Shown here: piece by piece, positions 43,987-53,013 of the stretch
How the letters are laid out: each line of letters begins with the position of its first letter
Numbering within the stretch: position 1 is the first letter of the stretch
Assembly: GCF_030756675.1 (NCBI RefSeq)
Contig: NZ_JAVBXD010000016.1
Span: forward strand, 25,696 to 89,695
Source of the DNA: Bacillus multifaciens
GTDB taxonomy: Bacteria; Bacillota; Bacilli; Bacillales; Bacillaceae_G
Direction: 5' to 3'
Length of the DNA stretch: 64,000 nucleotides
Program-made: the position numbers and the translations under genes
The notes under the pieces: generated by a model
Told to the model about the DNA's origin: nothing
The model's input: only the letters and a program-made list of their open reading frames with translations
Databases searched by the model: none

Positions 43987-45362
43987 TAGAATTGAATTTT
44001 CTTCTCTAAGAAGCCTTTTAGTTCGCTAATTGGCATACGTACTTGTTCCATTGTGTCACGGTCACGTACTGTTACTGCTTTATCTTCAACAGAATCGAAG
44101 TCATATGTGATACAGAATGGTGTACCGATTTCGTCTTGGCGGCGGTAACGTTTACCGATAGAGCCTGTTTCGTCGAAGTCTACCATAAAGTCTTTCGCAA
44201 TTTCTGCGAACACTTCCGCAGCACCTTCAGATAGCTTTTTAGAAAGCGGCAGGATAGCTGCTTTAAATGGTGCTAATGCTGGGTGGAAACGAAGAACTGT
44301 ACGAGAATCGTTTTCTAATTGTTCTTCTTCATATGCATCACATAAGAATGCTAATGTTACGCGATCTGCGCCAAGAGATGGTTCGATGCAGTATGGTACG
44401 TAACGCTCATTCGTTTGTGGATCTACATAGTTAAAGTCTTCAGTAGAATGTTCCATATGACGGTTCAAGTCAAAGTCAGTACGAGATGCAATACCCCAAA
44501 GTTCGCCCCAGCCAAATGGGAATTTAAATTCGATATCAGTTGTTGCATTACTATAGTGAGACAATTCCTCTTCACCATGGTCACGAAGACGCATACTTTC
44601 TTCATTCATACCAAGTGTAAGAAGCCAGTTTTTACAAGTGTTGCGCCAGAATGTGAACCATTCTAAATCTTCACCAGGTTTGCAGAAGAATTCAAGTTCC
44701 ATCTGTTCAAACTCGCGTGTACGGAACGTAAAGTTACCAGGCGTAATTTCGTTGCGGAAGCTTTTACCGATTTGGCCGATACCAAATGGAAGCTTCTTAC
44801 GCATAGAGCGCTGTACGTTTTTAAAGTTTACGAAAATACCTTGTGCTGTTTCAGGACGAAGGAAAATTTCATTTGTGCTAGATTCTGTTACGCCTTGGAA
44901 TGTTTTGAACATTAAGTTGAACTGACGGATTTCAGTGAAGTCTTCGCTACCGCAATCTGGGCATTTTACTTCGTGTTCTTTCATCAATCCAGCCATTTGA
45001 TCGAAAGTAAGACCATCAACAATCATTTCGATACCTTTTGCTTCTAGTGCATCTTCAATTAATTTATCAGCACGATGGCGCGCTTTACATTTTTTACAGT
45101 CGATCATTGGATCGTTGAAGTTTCCAACGTGTCCAGATGCTATCCAAGTTTTTGGGTTCATTAAAATTGCTGCATCTAAACCTACGTTATACGGAGATTC
45201 TTGAATGAATTTTTTCCACCAAGCTTTTTTTACATTGTTTTTTAATTCGATACCAAGTGGACCGTAGTCCCAAGTATTTGCAAGACCGCCGTAAATTTCA
45301 GAACCAGGGAAAACAAAACCACGATGCTTTGCTAAGTTTACGATTTGCTCCATTGAAGCCAT
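43986..45362 (-). CDS. glyS: Glycyl-tRNA synthetase (single-chain, dimeric)
   Basis: 458 residues of the eukaryote/archaea-like class II GlyRS used by the B. cereus group instead of the two-subunit bacterial form. The N-terminus reads [20 protein letters not shown], then [33 protein letters not shown] spans motif 2 and [10 protein letters not shown] motif 3; a [12 protein letters not shown]...CPDCG zinc-type insertion is present. It charges tRNA-Gly. AGGAGG at 45369-45374 sets the ATG at 45362; upstream in-frame codons come from a repeat and are not real. A T-box leader controls it. Confidence 0.95.
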   Translation of the reverse strand: MASMEQIVNLAKHRGFVFPGSEIYGGLANTWDYGPLGIELKNNVKKAWWKKFIQESPYNVGLDAAILMNPKTWIASGHVGNFNDPMIDCKKCKARHRADKLIEDALEAKGIEMIVDGLTFDQMAGLMKEHEVKCPDCGSEDFTEIRQFNLMFKTFQGVTESSTNEIFLRPETAQGIFVNFKNVQRSMRKKLPFGIGQIGKSFRNEITPGNFTFRTREFEQMELEFFCKPGEDLEWFTFWRNTCKNWLLTLGMNEESMRLRDHGEEELSHYSNATTDIEFKFPFGWGELWGIASRTDFDLNRHMEHSTEDFNYVDPQTNERYVPYCIEPSLGADRVTLAFLCDAYEEEQLENDSRTVLRFHPALAPFKAAILPLSKKLSEGAAEVFAEIAKDFMVDFDETGSIGKRYRRQDEIGTPFCITYDFDSVEDKAVTVRDRDTMEQVRMPISELKGFLEKKIQF

Positions 45363-45461
45363 TTTCAATTCCTCCTTAAAAGATAACGTATTGGCGATGA
45401 AAGGTGGTGTAGTACTTGGAGAAGCGATTAGGTGAGCGAGCCGCTTTTGCTTTTCAATAGA

Positions 45462-45580
45462 TCCAGCTCCAGCGGCTAGAACAGTCGGTCGTTTCGCGCC
45501 TTCCGCCGAGGCCAAAAGCGCCTCTATGTCAGGAACTCCAACGTCCTCCTGTTCTGAGCGAGCCGCCTCCGCTTTTCAAT
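45462..45580. repeat. GC-rich hairpin repeat, family C copy 2, inside the glyS leader
   Basis: CCAGCGGCTAGAACAGTCGGT, TTCCGCCGAGGCC, AAAAGCGCCTCTATGTCAGG and GAGCGAGCCGCCTCCGCTTT match copies at 7183 and 61062. It lies between the T-box terminator (45590-45628) and the glyS ribosome site, so it is part of the full-length mRNA. Confidence 0.85.
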
Positions 45581-45589
45581 AAAAAAAAC

Positions 45590-45798
45590 GCTCATCCCAA
45601 GGCTTATTTGCCTAGGGACGAGCGTTTGCCCGCGGTTCCACCCTAGTTGACACACAAAGGTGTATGTCCACTTTATATTGTATTGCTCGGGACTGCCGTT
45701 TCCTTGCAGTTTCAGGCTTGCACCATCCCTGAATCGCTTCTTCTTTGCAAGTACTTATTTGTCCTTCATCGCTACCATATTTAAAAAATAGATGACCA
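45590..45798 (-). ncRNA. Glycine T-box leader (tRNA-sensing riboswitch) of glyS
   Basis: On the reverse strand the conserved T-box AGGGTGGAACCGCGGGC lies at 45628-45644. The terminator hairpin AACGCTCGTCCCTAGG...CTTGGGATGAGCGTT with T8 lies at 45590-45627. A stem I region with the AG-bulge-like GGATGGTG lies upstream, and a GGC triplet near 45686 (AAACGGCAGT) is a plausible glycine specifier. Uncharged tRNA-Gly should stabilise the antiterminator and allow glyS expression. Confidence 0.92.
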
Positions 45799-45799
45799 T

Positions 45800-45828
45800 A
45801 TTCTATCATGTTCTTTTCTAATTCACAA
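45800..45828 (-). promoter_or_regulatory. Promoter of the glyS T-box transcript
   Basis: On the reverse strand TTGTGA (45823-45828), 17 bases, then TAGAAT (45800-45805). It would start transcription near 45793, just before stem I. Confidence 0.7.
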
Positions 45829-45887
45829 TAGAGAGCGTGTGTTTAGGTTAGTATATGCAGTGTTTGTTATGTAGTATAGCCCAAAAC

Positions 45888-46571
45888 TTACTCTGCAAAT
45901 ACATTTTTAATATGTTTAGTAGCTTCAAGTTTACTAAGTGGTGCGAGCTCATGCGTTTGGACGAATTCCCATACAGCTTGAGGATTTGTTTTTGCGTATT
46001 CACGAAGTGCCCAGCCGATTGCTTTTTGAATGAAAAATTCTTTTGAGTGACTTAGCTGTTCGATTAATGAGAAGAGAAGCTTCGTATCTGTTTTTTCTTT
46101 ATACTTGAGCTGGAATAACAGGCATGTTCTTTGGAGCCACATATTGTTAGATGCCATCCATTTTTGCATATACGTTTCGATTAAATGTGGATGTGCTTTT
46201 AAAATAAGGCCGATAAAATGACTTGCGAGCATATCAACCGAATCCCACCATGATTTTGTTGTAATGAGCTCTTCTAAGAGAGGAATATATGTTTCATCTA
46301 AATGTTTTCGATATTTATCGAGTAGCGTTAAAGCAAGCATTTGAAATTCTCGTTCTGGCAGTGCCCAAAGTTCGCGAACAATTATGGGAAGATCTGCTGC
46401 TTTCGGTGCTTCAGTGCTTTGCAGTACTTCACGAAATAATTGCTTTCGCTCTGGTGTTTGAATGCCGAGAAAGGGAAAGTGATTTTTCATATAACGTTCC
46501 ATTGGTTCTGCTTTTTCACGGTTACGATGTGCTTCAAAGTGTTTTTGTAAGCTTACGGTAAAAGGATGCAT
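45888..46571 (-). CDS. alkD: AlkD, 3-methyladenine/7-methylguanine DNA glycosylase (HEAT-like)
   Basis: 227 residues of HEAT-like helical repeats. The residues shown in B. cereus AlkD to contact the damaged base and backbone are all present at the same numbers: W109 and D113 (TTKSWWDSVDML), R148 (LQRTC) and W187 (AIGWALR). AlkD removes bulky and positively charged alkylated bases without flipping them out. The ATG at 46571 gives the published N-terminus MHPFTVSLQKHFEAHRNREK and has GGAGTG upstream; the length is about 10 residues below the 237 of the described enzyme, so the C-terminus differs slightly. Confidence 0.95.
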   Translation of the reverse strand: MHPFTVSLQKHFEAHRNREKAEPMERYMKNHFPFLGIQTPERKQLFREVLQSTEAPKAADLPIIVRELWALPEREFQMLALTLLDKYRKHLDETYIPLLEELITTKSWWDSVDMLASHFIGLILKAHPHLIETYMQKWMASNNMWLQRTCLLFQLKYKEKTDTKLLFSLIEQLSHSKEFFIQKAIGWALREYAKTNPQAVWEFVQTHELAPLSKLEATKHIKNVFAE

Positions 46572-46702
46572 TAGGCTCACTCCACATTCATATTTTTCAA
46601 TTTAAGTGTAGCATAGATAAAAATTTTTTTATCCACTTCTTAATACTTTTTATGGCGAATATATAGAAAAAGAATGGAACTAAGACAGAAGGGGGTATTA
46701 GG

Positions 46703-47191
46703 ATGGGGGATCAAGTTGTAATAAACGGGACAGCGGATGATGGGATTATAGCCGGATTTTTAGCGTTAGGACTTATTTTTATTATTATTGCATTAGTTTG
46801 GCTAGTAGCTGCTTATTTGTTAACGGCATTTGCTTTGTATAACATGGCAAAAGCGGATGAGCGCGAAGATTCCTTCTTTGCATTTATCCCATTTTTAAAC
46901 TCTAAAATATGGGGAGATTTAATTGGGAAGAAATTACCGCAATTTATGCAACCGCAATCAGGCTGGAAACTATTCGGTGTATATGTAGCTTGTTTTATTA
47001 TGAGATGGATTCCATTTTTAGGATTCATATCTTCACTTTTCTTATTGGTGGTAGGGATTTATATTGTATATTTATTATTTGAAAGATACACAACAAATGC
47101 AGTACTATATACGGTTCTACACGTTATTACATGTTCTATTTTTCTCCCGATTCACTTATTCGTAATCCGAAATAATGAACCGAGATATTGA
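46703..47191 (+). CDS. Membrane protein of unknown function (4 TM)
   Basis: 162 residues, not recognised. Hydrophobic segments lie at about 18-48 (double), 88-102, 104-122 and 135-155. A loop with KADEREDSFFAFIPFLNSKI and WGDLIGKKLPQF separates the first two halves. AAGGGGG precedes the ATG. It has its own terminator and no operon partner. Confidence 0.65.
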   Translation: MGDQVVINGTADDGIIAGFLALGLIFIIIALVWLVAAYLLTAFALYNMAKADEREDSFFAFIPFLNSKIWGDLIGKKLPQFMQPQSGWKLFGVYVACFIMRWIPFLGFISSLFLLVVGIYIVYLLFERYTTNAVLYTVLHVITCSIFLPIHLFVIRNNEPRY

Positions 47192-47195
47192 GAGA

Positions 47196-47232
47196 AAGAA
47201 AAAACGGAAGGGACTTCCCTTCCGTTTTTACG
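47196..47232. terminator. Bidirectional terminator
   Basis: AAAAAACGGAAGGGACTTCCCTTCCGTTTTTAC lies between two convergent genes. Confidence 0.85.
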
Positions 47233-48567
47233 TTACATTAAGTAACGTAAATAAATATAAATGTTCGAAATGATTAATGAAACAATTGTAATTGGGAAGC
47301 CGACTTTTAAGAATTCCATATAGCTAAAGCCATGTCCTTCGCGGTTTGCGATACCTGCAACAATTACGTTTGCAGATGCCCCGATTAATGTTCCGTTTCC
47401 ACCTAAACAAGCACCGAGTGCTAATGACCACCAAAGTACATCAACTTGTGCATCGGATGGTGTTAAGCCAAGTCCAACTGTCATATCGTTAATAAGTGGA
47501 ATCATTGTTGCCACGAACGGAATGTTATCAATCGTTGCAGAGGCGATACCTGATACCCATAAAATAAGTACAGAAGCAAAGGAAATGTCACCGCCAGTTA
47601 CATTTAATACTTGCTGTGCTAATGACTTAATTAAACCGATATCAATAAGACCACCAACGAGAACGAATAAGCCAGCAAAGAAGAAAATCGTAACCCATTC
47701 AACGTGTGCAAACACATCTTCAATTTCATGTTCCTTCACGCCGATTAACATTAATACAGTTGCCCCTGTTAAAGCGATAACTGCTGCGTCAATATGAAAA
47801 ATAGAGTGTGTCATAAAGCCGATAATTGTAAGTCCAAGTACCGTTAATGATTTTTTCATCAGCACTGGATCTTTAATATATTGCTTTTCATTTAAACTCA
47901 TTAATTTTTTAATTTGAATCGGATCAGCTACTAATTGTTTTCTGTATACGAAGTACAATATAACCGCTGTTACAGCGATAATAATAATAACAATTGGAGC
48001 TAAGTTCACTAAAAAGGCATTAAAATCTAGATGTTTATTTGATGAGCCAATCATAATGTTTGGCGGGTCACCAATAAGTGTAGCCGTTCCGCCGATATTT
48101 GAGAAAATAATTTCTGATATTAAATATGGAACGGGATTAACTTGTAAAATACGTGTGATGGATAGTGTAACTGGTACAACGAGAAGAACAGTTGTCACGT
48201 TGTCTAAAAAAGCAGACCCAACTGCAGTTAGTAAGGAAAGAACAATTAAAATGCGAATTGGATTTCCTTTTGCTTTCTTTGCGGATTTAATCGCAACGTA
48301 CTGAAAGACTCCCGACTTACTTGTAATGTTAACTAAAATCATCATACCAATAAGTAAGGTAATCGTTCCCCATTCAATATGCTTTGTAAAAGCGTTATGT
48401 AAATCCACAACGCCTACAATGACCATTAAGGCTGCACCGAGCAGCGCGATGACAGCACGATTAATTTTTTCAGAAATGATAATGGCATATGTAACTAAAA
48501 AGACAACAATTGCAAAGTAGTATTGCCAGTTTGCAATTTCTTGTGTTGTTTCGTGCAAAAATCTCAT
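47233..48567 (-). CDS. ArsB/NhaD-family ion permease (SLC13/P-protein-like)
   Basis: 444 residues with about 11-12 membrane helices. SGVFQYVAIKSAKKAKGNPI and the paired half-helix signatures GTATLIGDPPNIMIGSS and GGNGTLIGASANVIVAG identify the ArsB/NhaD (IT) superfamily, which includes Na+/H+ antiporters, arsenite pumps and citrate carriers. No arsR or arsC is nearby, so an arsenic role is not supported. The ATG at 48565-48567 has GAGAGGAG almost touching it; the TTG at 48558 is an alternative start. Confidence 0.84.
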   Translation of the reverse strand: MRFLHETTQEIANWQYYFAIVVFLVTYAIIISEKINRAVIALLGAALMVIVGVVDLHNAFTKHIEWGTITLLIGMMILVNITSKSGVFQYVAIKSAKKAKGNPIRILIVLSLLTAVGSAFLDNVTTVLLVVPVTLSITRILQVNPVPYLISEIIFSNIGGTATLIGDPPNIMIGSSNKHLDFNAFLVNLAPIVIIIIAVTAVILYFVYRKQLVADPIQIKKLMSLNEKQYIKDPVLMKKSLTVLGLTIIGFMTHSIFHIDAAVIALTGATVLMLIGVKEHEIEDVFAHVEWVTIFFFAGLFVLVGGLIDIGLIKSLAQQVLNVTGGDISFASVLILWVSGIASATIDNIPFVATMIPLINDMTVGLGLTPSDAQVDVLWWSLALGACLGGNGTLIGASANVIVAGIANREGHGFSYMEFLKVGFPITIVSLIISNIYIYLRYLM

Positions 48568-48891
48568 CTCCTCTCAGAAGTTTTTCTTATTATTTGATAC
48601 AATTGCGAAATAAACACAATTAAAGCCATTATAAAGTAGAAAAATGTATGTTGTAAATGAAAGCCCTTGTTTTGTCATATTTTCTGCAAAAATGAATTAA
48701 GCCATTTTCTTGTTTTTGAAAATATTTGCTGCTATTTGACATATATATAAGATACACCTTATGGAATGTATGAAGTGAAAGTTTCATTTGGATTTGGTCT
48801 CTACATTAAAATTCGTAAATTCAAAAGTGTTCGTCGTGATTTGTTATGGTATACTGGATGAAAATGGAAGAGTTAATAAGGAAGGGATCGT
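48568..48891. other. Divergent promoter region between the permease and kapD
   Basis: No gene or repeat is seen. A TATACT at 48850-48855 may be the kapD -10 box, and a TTGACA occurs at 48736-48741 without a good partner. Confidence 0.4.
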
Positions 48892-49515
48892 ATGGATGAA
48901 CAACAACTTTTATTTTTAGATTTTGAGTTCACGATGCCTCAAAATCGTAAAAAGCCAAAAGGTTTTTTTCCAGAAATTATTGAGGTTGGAATTGTTTCGG
49001 TTGTGAATCATGTTGTAGTTGATACGTATTCTTCTTATGTAAAACCAGCAACTTTTTCGGCATTAACAGAGCGGTGCAAAACATTTTTAGGAATTGGGCA
49101 AGAAGCAGTGGATAATGGGATTTCATTTGCAATGCTTGTTGAACGATTAGCAAACTATGAAAAACGTTGCACTACAACGGTTGTGACGTGGGGAAATATG
49201 GATATGAAAGTGCTAAAGCATAATTGTGAAGTAGCGAATATTCCTTATCCATTTGCAGGACAATGTCGTGACTTATCATTAGAGTATAAGCGTTTTTTTG
49301 GAGAGCGAAATCAAACTGGATTATGGAAAGCGATTGAAGCATACGGAAAGGTTGGAACAGGTAAGCATCACTGTGCGTTAGATGATGCGATGACGACATA
49401 TAATATTTTTAAACTTGTGGAGAAAGATAAACAATACTTAGTAAAACCAGCTCCTCCGACACTTGGTGAACTTGTAGACTTTTCAAAAGTATTAAAAAGA
49501 GTAAGTGCACAATAA
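48892..49515 (+). CDS. kapD: KapD, DEDDh 3'-5' exonuclease-like inhibitor of the KinA pathway
   Basis: 207 residues of the DEDDh exonuclease family. Exo I is LLFLDFEFT (D10, E12), the exo II aspartate is in VVTWGNMDMKVL, and exo III is KHHCALDDAMTT with the H and D. In B. subtilis, KapD inhibits the KinA route to sporulation; its biochemical substrate is probably RNA. GGAAGGGA precedes the ATG. It is convergent with kapB. Confidence 0.88.
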   Translation: MDEQQLLFLDFEFTMPQNRKKPKGFFPEIIEVGIVSVVNHVVVDTYSSYVKPATFSALTERCKTFLGIGQEAVDNGISFAMLVERLANYEKRCTTTVVTWGNMDMKVLKHNCEVANIPYPFAGQCRDLSLEYKRFFGERNQTGLWKAIEAYGKVGTGKHHCALDDAMTTYNIFKLVEKDKQYLVKPAPPTLGELVDFSKVLKRVSAQ

Positions 49516-49556
49516 CGACCAAATTACAATTTTAATTGTAGTTTGGTCGTTTTGTT
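49516..49556. terminator. Terminator between kapD and kapB
   Basis: ACGACCAAATTACAATTTTAATTGTAGTTTGGTCGT is a long stem with T-rich flanks, usable by both genes. Confidence 0.85.
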
Positions 49557-49560
49557 GTTT

Positions 49561-49944
49561 TTACAATTGATAATCATGTTTTAATTGTTCTAGCATTTGT
49601 AAGCTGCGCTCTGCGAATGGCGTGTCGTCTTCTTGTAATTGCATGATTTGTTCTGTTAATGCTGTTTGCAGTGATTCTTTATAATCTGGTACATCGCCTT
49701 CATAACGTTTCACCATTGATTGCGGAATATTTGTTTGTTCACGAAATGATAAGGCGCGGCGTTCATGGAAAAAAGGTACGTCGGCTTGTTTTACATTATG
49801 TAGGTCGCCTTGTATAGGATGTTTCACGACAGCTAGAACTTTTACAAGATAATGTTGCGGACGGATGTTTGTAATTTCTCCGATGTACTTACCTGTTTTA
49901 TAAATACCTGTTACAATATCGCCAATTTGGAATGTTTCATTCAT
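49561..49944 (-). CDS. kapB: KapB, kinase-associated protein B
   Basis: 127 residues with an SH3-like N-terminal part (FQIGDIVTGIYKTGKYIGEI) and a helical C-terminus, matching KapB. In B. subtilis it is needed for KinB signalling and encoded right after kinB. The old name calls it a lipoprotein, but this sequence has no signal peptide or lipobox. The ATG at 49944 follows AGGTG; the GTG at 49953 overlaps that site. Here kinB is 33 kb away. Confidence 0.87.
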   Translation of the reverse strand: MNETFQIGDIVTGIYKTGKYIGEITNIRPQHYLVKVLAVVKHPIQGDLHNVKQADVPFFHERRALSFREQTNIPQSMVKRYEGDVPDYKESLQTALTEQIMQLQEDDTPFAERSLQMLEQLKHDYQL

Positions 49945-50071
49945 ATTTTTCACCTCAGTTTTATAGTAAGCAATGGAAGGGAATGAGTCAAAGAAGAAAG
50001 GAAGTTTTGTTCAGACTGAATTTTCTGTATAATTTATTGTAGCAAGGAAATGAACAAAGGAGGGAACAGTT

Positions 50072-50242
50072 ATGATGCCTTTATACTTTCCGGAAGATAA
50101 GACAGAATATATTATACCAGCCATTGTATGTGTACTATTTATCATTGGAGCAATTGCGACGTGGCGTATGTTTATTAAATCATCAGAGCGAGAGGCGGAA
50201 AAATTGAAAGAGATAGAAAAACGCATTATGGAAAATCGGTAA
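50072..50242 (+). CDS. Small single-pass membrane protein (56 aa)
   Basis: A short ORF with MMPLYFPEDKTEYIIPAIVC at the start, one membrane helix (about 13-31) and a charged helical tail EREAEKLKEIEKRIMENR. AGGAGG at 50058-50063 is eight bases before the ATG, and codon use looks normal, so it is probably real. I do not recognise a family. It lies between kapB and sodC. Confidence 0.65.
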   Translation: MMPLYFPEDKTEYIIPAIVCVLFIIGAIATWRMFIKSSEREAEKLKEIEKRIMENR

Positions 50243-50320
50243 TTAGGGAAAAGTTGTTTTTGTATGTTTCCTTCTAGGCTCGGACAATATAAGAACAGAA
50301 TGAGTTTGGAGGGAACACGG

Positions 50321-50869
50321 ATGAAAAAGCAACTCGTATTGGGATGTTTTGCAGCGATCCTCTTTACCGGATGTGCGAAAGAGAACCCGAAAGAAATAGA
50401 AGTGAAGTTGTATAATGCTTCCGGAGATCAAGTAGGAACGGCGAAGGTTATTCAGCAATCAAGTGGAGTAAAGATTTCGATTAAAGCAGAGGGGCTTACA
50501 CCTGGTGTACACGGATTACATATTCATGAAGTAGGGCAATGCCAAGCGCCGGACTTTACTTCTGCTGGGAATCATTTTAATCCAAATAATAAAAAGCATG
50601 GGTTATTAAACCCAAAAGGGTTTGAAAATGGAGATTTGCCGAATGTGATTGCAGATGGTGAAGGAAAGATTAAGGTGGATATCACGGCACCGCAAGTGAA
50701 CTTAAAAGAAGGAAAAACAACGATGAACAGAAAAGACGGTGCATCACTTATTATTACGGAAAATGCAGATGATGGGATGACACAACCAGCTGGAAATTCG
50801 GGGAAACGAATTGCATGCGGTATCATTGTGAAAAAAGCTTCGGATCTAAAAAAGGAAAAAGAAAAATAA
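50321..50869 (+). CDS. sodC: SodC-like Cu/Zn superoxide dismutase lipoprotein with altered metal ligands
   Basis: 182 residues. A lipoprotein signal ends at LFTGC (C18). The SOD fold shows HGLHIHEVGQC (H67, H69), AGNHFNP (H85), KKHG (H93), NGDLPN (D105) and a cysteine pair C74/C166. The position of the zinc histidine (usually in PHAGD) is E102 in FENGD, and that of the fourth copper histidine (usually in VIHE) is T146 in IITE. B. subtilis YojM also lacks copper ligands. Dismutase activity is therefore doubtful. GGAGGG is upstream of the ATG at 50321. Confidence 0.87.
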   Translation: MKKQLVLGCFAAILFTGCAKENPKEIEVKLYNASGDQVGTAKVIQQSSGVKISIKAEGLTPGVHGLHIHEVGQCQAPDFTSAGNHFNPNNKKHGLLNPKGFENGDLPNVIADGEGKIKVDITAPQVNLKEGKTTMNRKDGASLIITENADDGMTQPAGNSGKRIACGIIVKKASDLKKEKEK

Positions 50870-50887
50870 AGAAAACTGAACATTTGA

Positions 50888-50928
50888 AAGGTCGCCTAGA
50901 AAAAATATGGCGGCCTTTCTATATTTTG
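50888..50928 (+). terminator. Terminator after sodC
   Basis: AAAGGTCGCCTAGAAAAAATATGGCGGCCTTTCTATATTTT, hairpin with a T-rich tail. Confidence 0.75.
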
Positions 50929-51105
50929 ATGGCATAAGTAGGAAAAGGAAATATATGATAATTGTGCACGGTCTTTAAGTTTGTTTTTTCAATTTGTATT
51001 TATATAGAGAGTACACTAAAATATATTTTACCAAAGTATGTATAGTTTTTTCAGTTGATATATGATTGGGATTATCTTTAGGGAAATTATCCAGAAAAAC
51101 CTTTG

Positions 51106-51192
51106 TCCCGCTTCAGTGGCTAGAATGTTCGGTGGGAGATAAACTGTCCGTAAAAGCCCAATTGGTGAGGGCTGATTAAAGTTTCACTTTAT
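51106..51192. repeat. Composite repeat remnant (families C and E)
   Basis: CCCGCTTCAGTGGCTAGAATGTTCGGTGG matches the beginning of family C in shortened form, and GTCCGTAAAAGCCC...GGGCTG...GTTTCACTTT matches the family E block of bioY. No gene is linked to it; it occupies the gap between sodC and the GyrI-like gene. Confidence 0.6.
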
Positions 51193-51287
51193 AATAGAAC
51201 ACGTACATACATAAGAAAGATAAACCTTAATCAAACTTCTAGTATAGATATTCATGTTGAATAGTAAGGATGAGAGGAAAGAAAAGA

Positions 51288-51782
51288 ATGGAACCTAAAA
51301 TAATAAATATCCCGGCCAAAAAAATTGTTGGAGTTAGGAAAGAAACAACTTTTGCAAAGGATCCTGAAGTTACAATGGGAATATGGAAAACATTTATGCC
51401 ATTAAGAAATTGTATCCCATACAGAAGCAACTCCTGTTTTCTTTCTATAAAGGTGTTAAAAACGCCTTTAAATTTAAGTGATATGAACTATAGTTATGAA
51501 AAATGGGCTGCTGTTGAGGTGGAACATTTCGAAACAGATACTTCTTCAGAATTATCCACGCATACGCTAGCAGGCGGCTTATATGCTGTTTTCATACATC
51601 AAGGAACAGCTTCTGATTTGAGTACATTCCAGTATATTTTTCAAGAGTGGTTACCGAAGTCAAATTATAGTTTAGATGTAAGGGAGCATTTTGAAGTTAT
51701 GGCTGATGATTATCGTCCGGATGATGTGAACGCAAAAGAAGAAGTGTGGATACCGATAAAAGCTAAAAATACTGATAAATAA
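51288..51782 (+). CDS. GyrI-like effector-binding domain protein
   Basis: 164 residues with a single GyrI/SbmC-like domain: MEPKIINIPAKKIVGVRKET, the YEKWAAVEVEHF strand, AGGLYAVFIHQGTASDLSTF, WLPKSNYSLDVREHFEVMAD and the C-terminal EEVWIPIKAK. The part between residues 40 and 62 (NCIPYRSNSCFLSIKVLKTP) is less like relatives. It probably binds a small hydrophobic molecule. GAGAGGAAAG precedes the ATG. Confidence 0.8.
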   Translation: MEPKIINIPAKKIVGVRKETTFAKDPEVTMGIWKTFMPLRNCIPYRSNSCFLSIKVLKTPLNLSDMNYSYEKWAAVEVEHFETDTSSELSTHTLAGGLYAVFIHQGTASDLSTFQYIFQEWLPKSNYSLDVREHFEVMADDYRPDDVNAKEEVWIPIKAKNTDK

Positions 51783-51818
51783 AAGAGCTGGAAAGAATAT
51801 TTCCAGCTCTTTTACTAT
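51783..51818. terminator. Bidirectional terminator
   Basis: AAAAGAGCTGGAAAGAATATTTCCAGCTCTTTTACT between the convergent GyrI-like and patB genes. Confidence 0.85.
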
Positions 51819-51834
51819 AATAACTAGATTCAAG

Positions 51835-53013
51835 TCACATAGATAGCTTTTCCTTGGAATTGCATGAAAAGGTATATTGTAAGCGGCGGAGCGCATCTTC
51901 TAATACGGAGCGCGGACAGCCAATATTTAAACGAATATGTTGCTCACCGCCGGCACCGAATTTTTCTCCAGGTTCTACGATGATTTTTCCTTTTGTCTCT
52001 AATAATTCCATTCGTTCACTTTGTGTTAGTCCAAGTTTGGAACAGTCAATCCAAAGTAAGAACGTACCATCTGGCTGAATGACGGATAGTTGCGGAATAT
52101 GCTGTTTAATAAAGTCACATGCAAATTGTGCATTCTCTTCTATATAAGCTAACAGATCTGCTAGCCATTCATTGCATTCTGTGTACGCACTTTGTATGGC
52201 TGCGTAAGCAAATGTGTTTAAACCATGAAAGCCTTGGCGATGTTGCACAGCGGTAAAGGCATTTCGCAGCTTTTCATTTGGAATAATAATAACTGATGCT
52301 TGCAGCCCAGCGATATTAAATGTTTTACTTGGGGCGATGCATGTAACAGTTCGCTTCGCTAAGTTTGATGATAAAGAGGCAAGTGGAATATGCTTACGTC
52401 CATTAAAGATAATGTCAGCATGAATTTCGTCTGCAATGACGGTTACATCATATAATTCGCAGAGTGCACCGAGTTTTGTGAGCTCTTCTGCTGTCCATAC
52501 ACGTCCAATTGGATTGTGAGGACTACACAGAAACATTAGTTTTATACCTTGCTGAAATTGTTTCTCTAACTGTTCAAAATCCATTTTGTAAACACCGTTT
52601 TCTAAGTACAGCGGATTGGTCAGCACTTGGCGTCCATTCGTTGTTACCATTTCAAAAAATGGTGGATATACAGGCGGTTGTACAAGCACTGAATCTTGCT
52701 TTTCAGTAAAAGCTTGTACAGAAACACTAAGTGCAGGAACGATGCCAGCGCTAAAGACAAGCCATTCTTTTTCAATAACCCAATTGTATTGTGTTTTTAC
52801 CCAATGACAAATTGCTTCTTTTACTTGTTCACTTGAAGTGTTATAACCGAAAATAGGGTGTTGTAAACGTTTTGTTAAAGCATCTTGAATTGGTGAGGGA
52901 ACAGGGAAGTCCATGTCTGCAATCCAGGCATGAAGAAGTTCCTCGTTTTTATGTGTATCCCATTTAACGGAGTTTGTTCCGCGGCGATTTATCATTTCGT
53001 TAAAGTTCCCCAT
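51835..53013 (-). CDS. patB: PatB/MalY-type cystathionine beta-lyase
   Basis: 392 residues, fold-type I PLP enzyme. CSPHNPIGRVWTAEEL, VIADEIHADIIF (PLP-ring aspartate), APSKTFNIAGLQ (Schiff-base lysine) and the C-terminal HIRLNIGCPRSVLEDALRRL are as in PatB. It cleaves the C-S bond of cystathionine and cysteine conjugates to give homocysteine or thiols, pyruvate and ammonia. GGGAG is upstream of the ATG at 53013. In B. subtilis it is near kapB, as here. Confidence 0.93.
   Translation of the reverse strand: MGNFNEMINRRGTNSVKWDTHKNEELLHAWIADMDFPVPSPIQDALTKRLQHPIFGYNTSSEQVKEAICHWVKTQYNWVIEKEWLVFSAGIVPALSVSVQAFTEKQDSVLVQPPVYPPFFEMVTTNGRQVLTNPLYLENGVYKMDFEQLEKQFQQGIKLMFLCSPHNPIGRVWTAEELTKLGALCELYDVTVIADEIHADIIFNGRKHIPLASLSSNLAKRTVTCIAPSKTFNIAGLQASVIIIPNEKLRNAFTAVQHRQGFHGLNTFAYAAIQSAYTECNEWLADLLAYIEENAQFACDFIKQHIPQLSVIQPDGTFLLWIDCSKLGLTQSERMELLETKGKIIVEPGEKFGAGGEQHIRLNIGCPRSVLEDALRRLQYTFSCNSKEKLSM

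Noticed and set aside
45363-45515. 51-residue N-terminal extension of glyS ([16 protein letters not shown]...)
   Set aside because: It is translated from the family C repeat and lies upstream of the AGGAGG site; glycyl-tRNA synthetases begin at the ATG at 45362.
47233-48567. Arsenic resistance operon
   Set aside because: The permease is of the broad ArsB/NhaD family, but no arsR, arsC or arsA is nearby.
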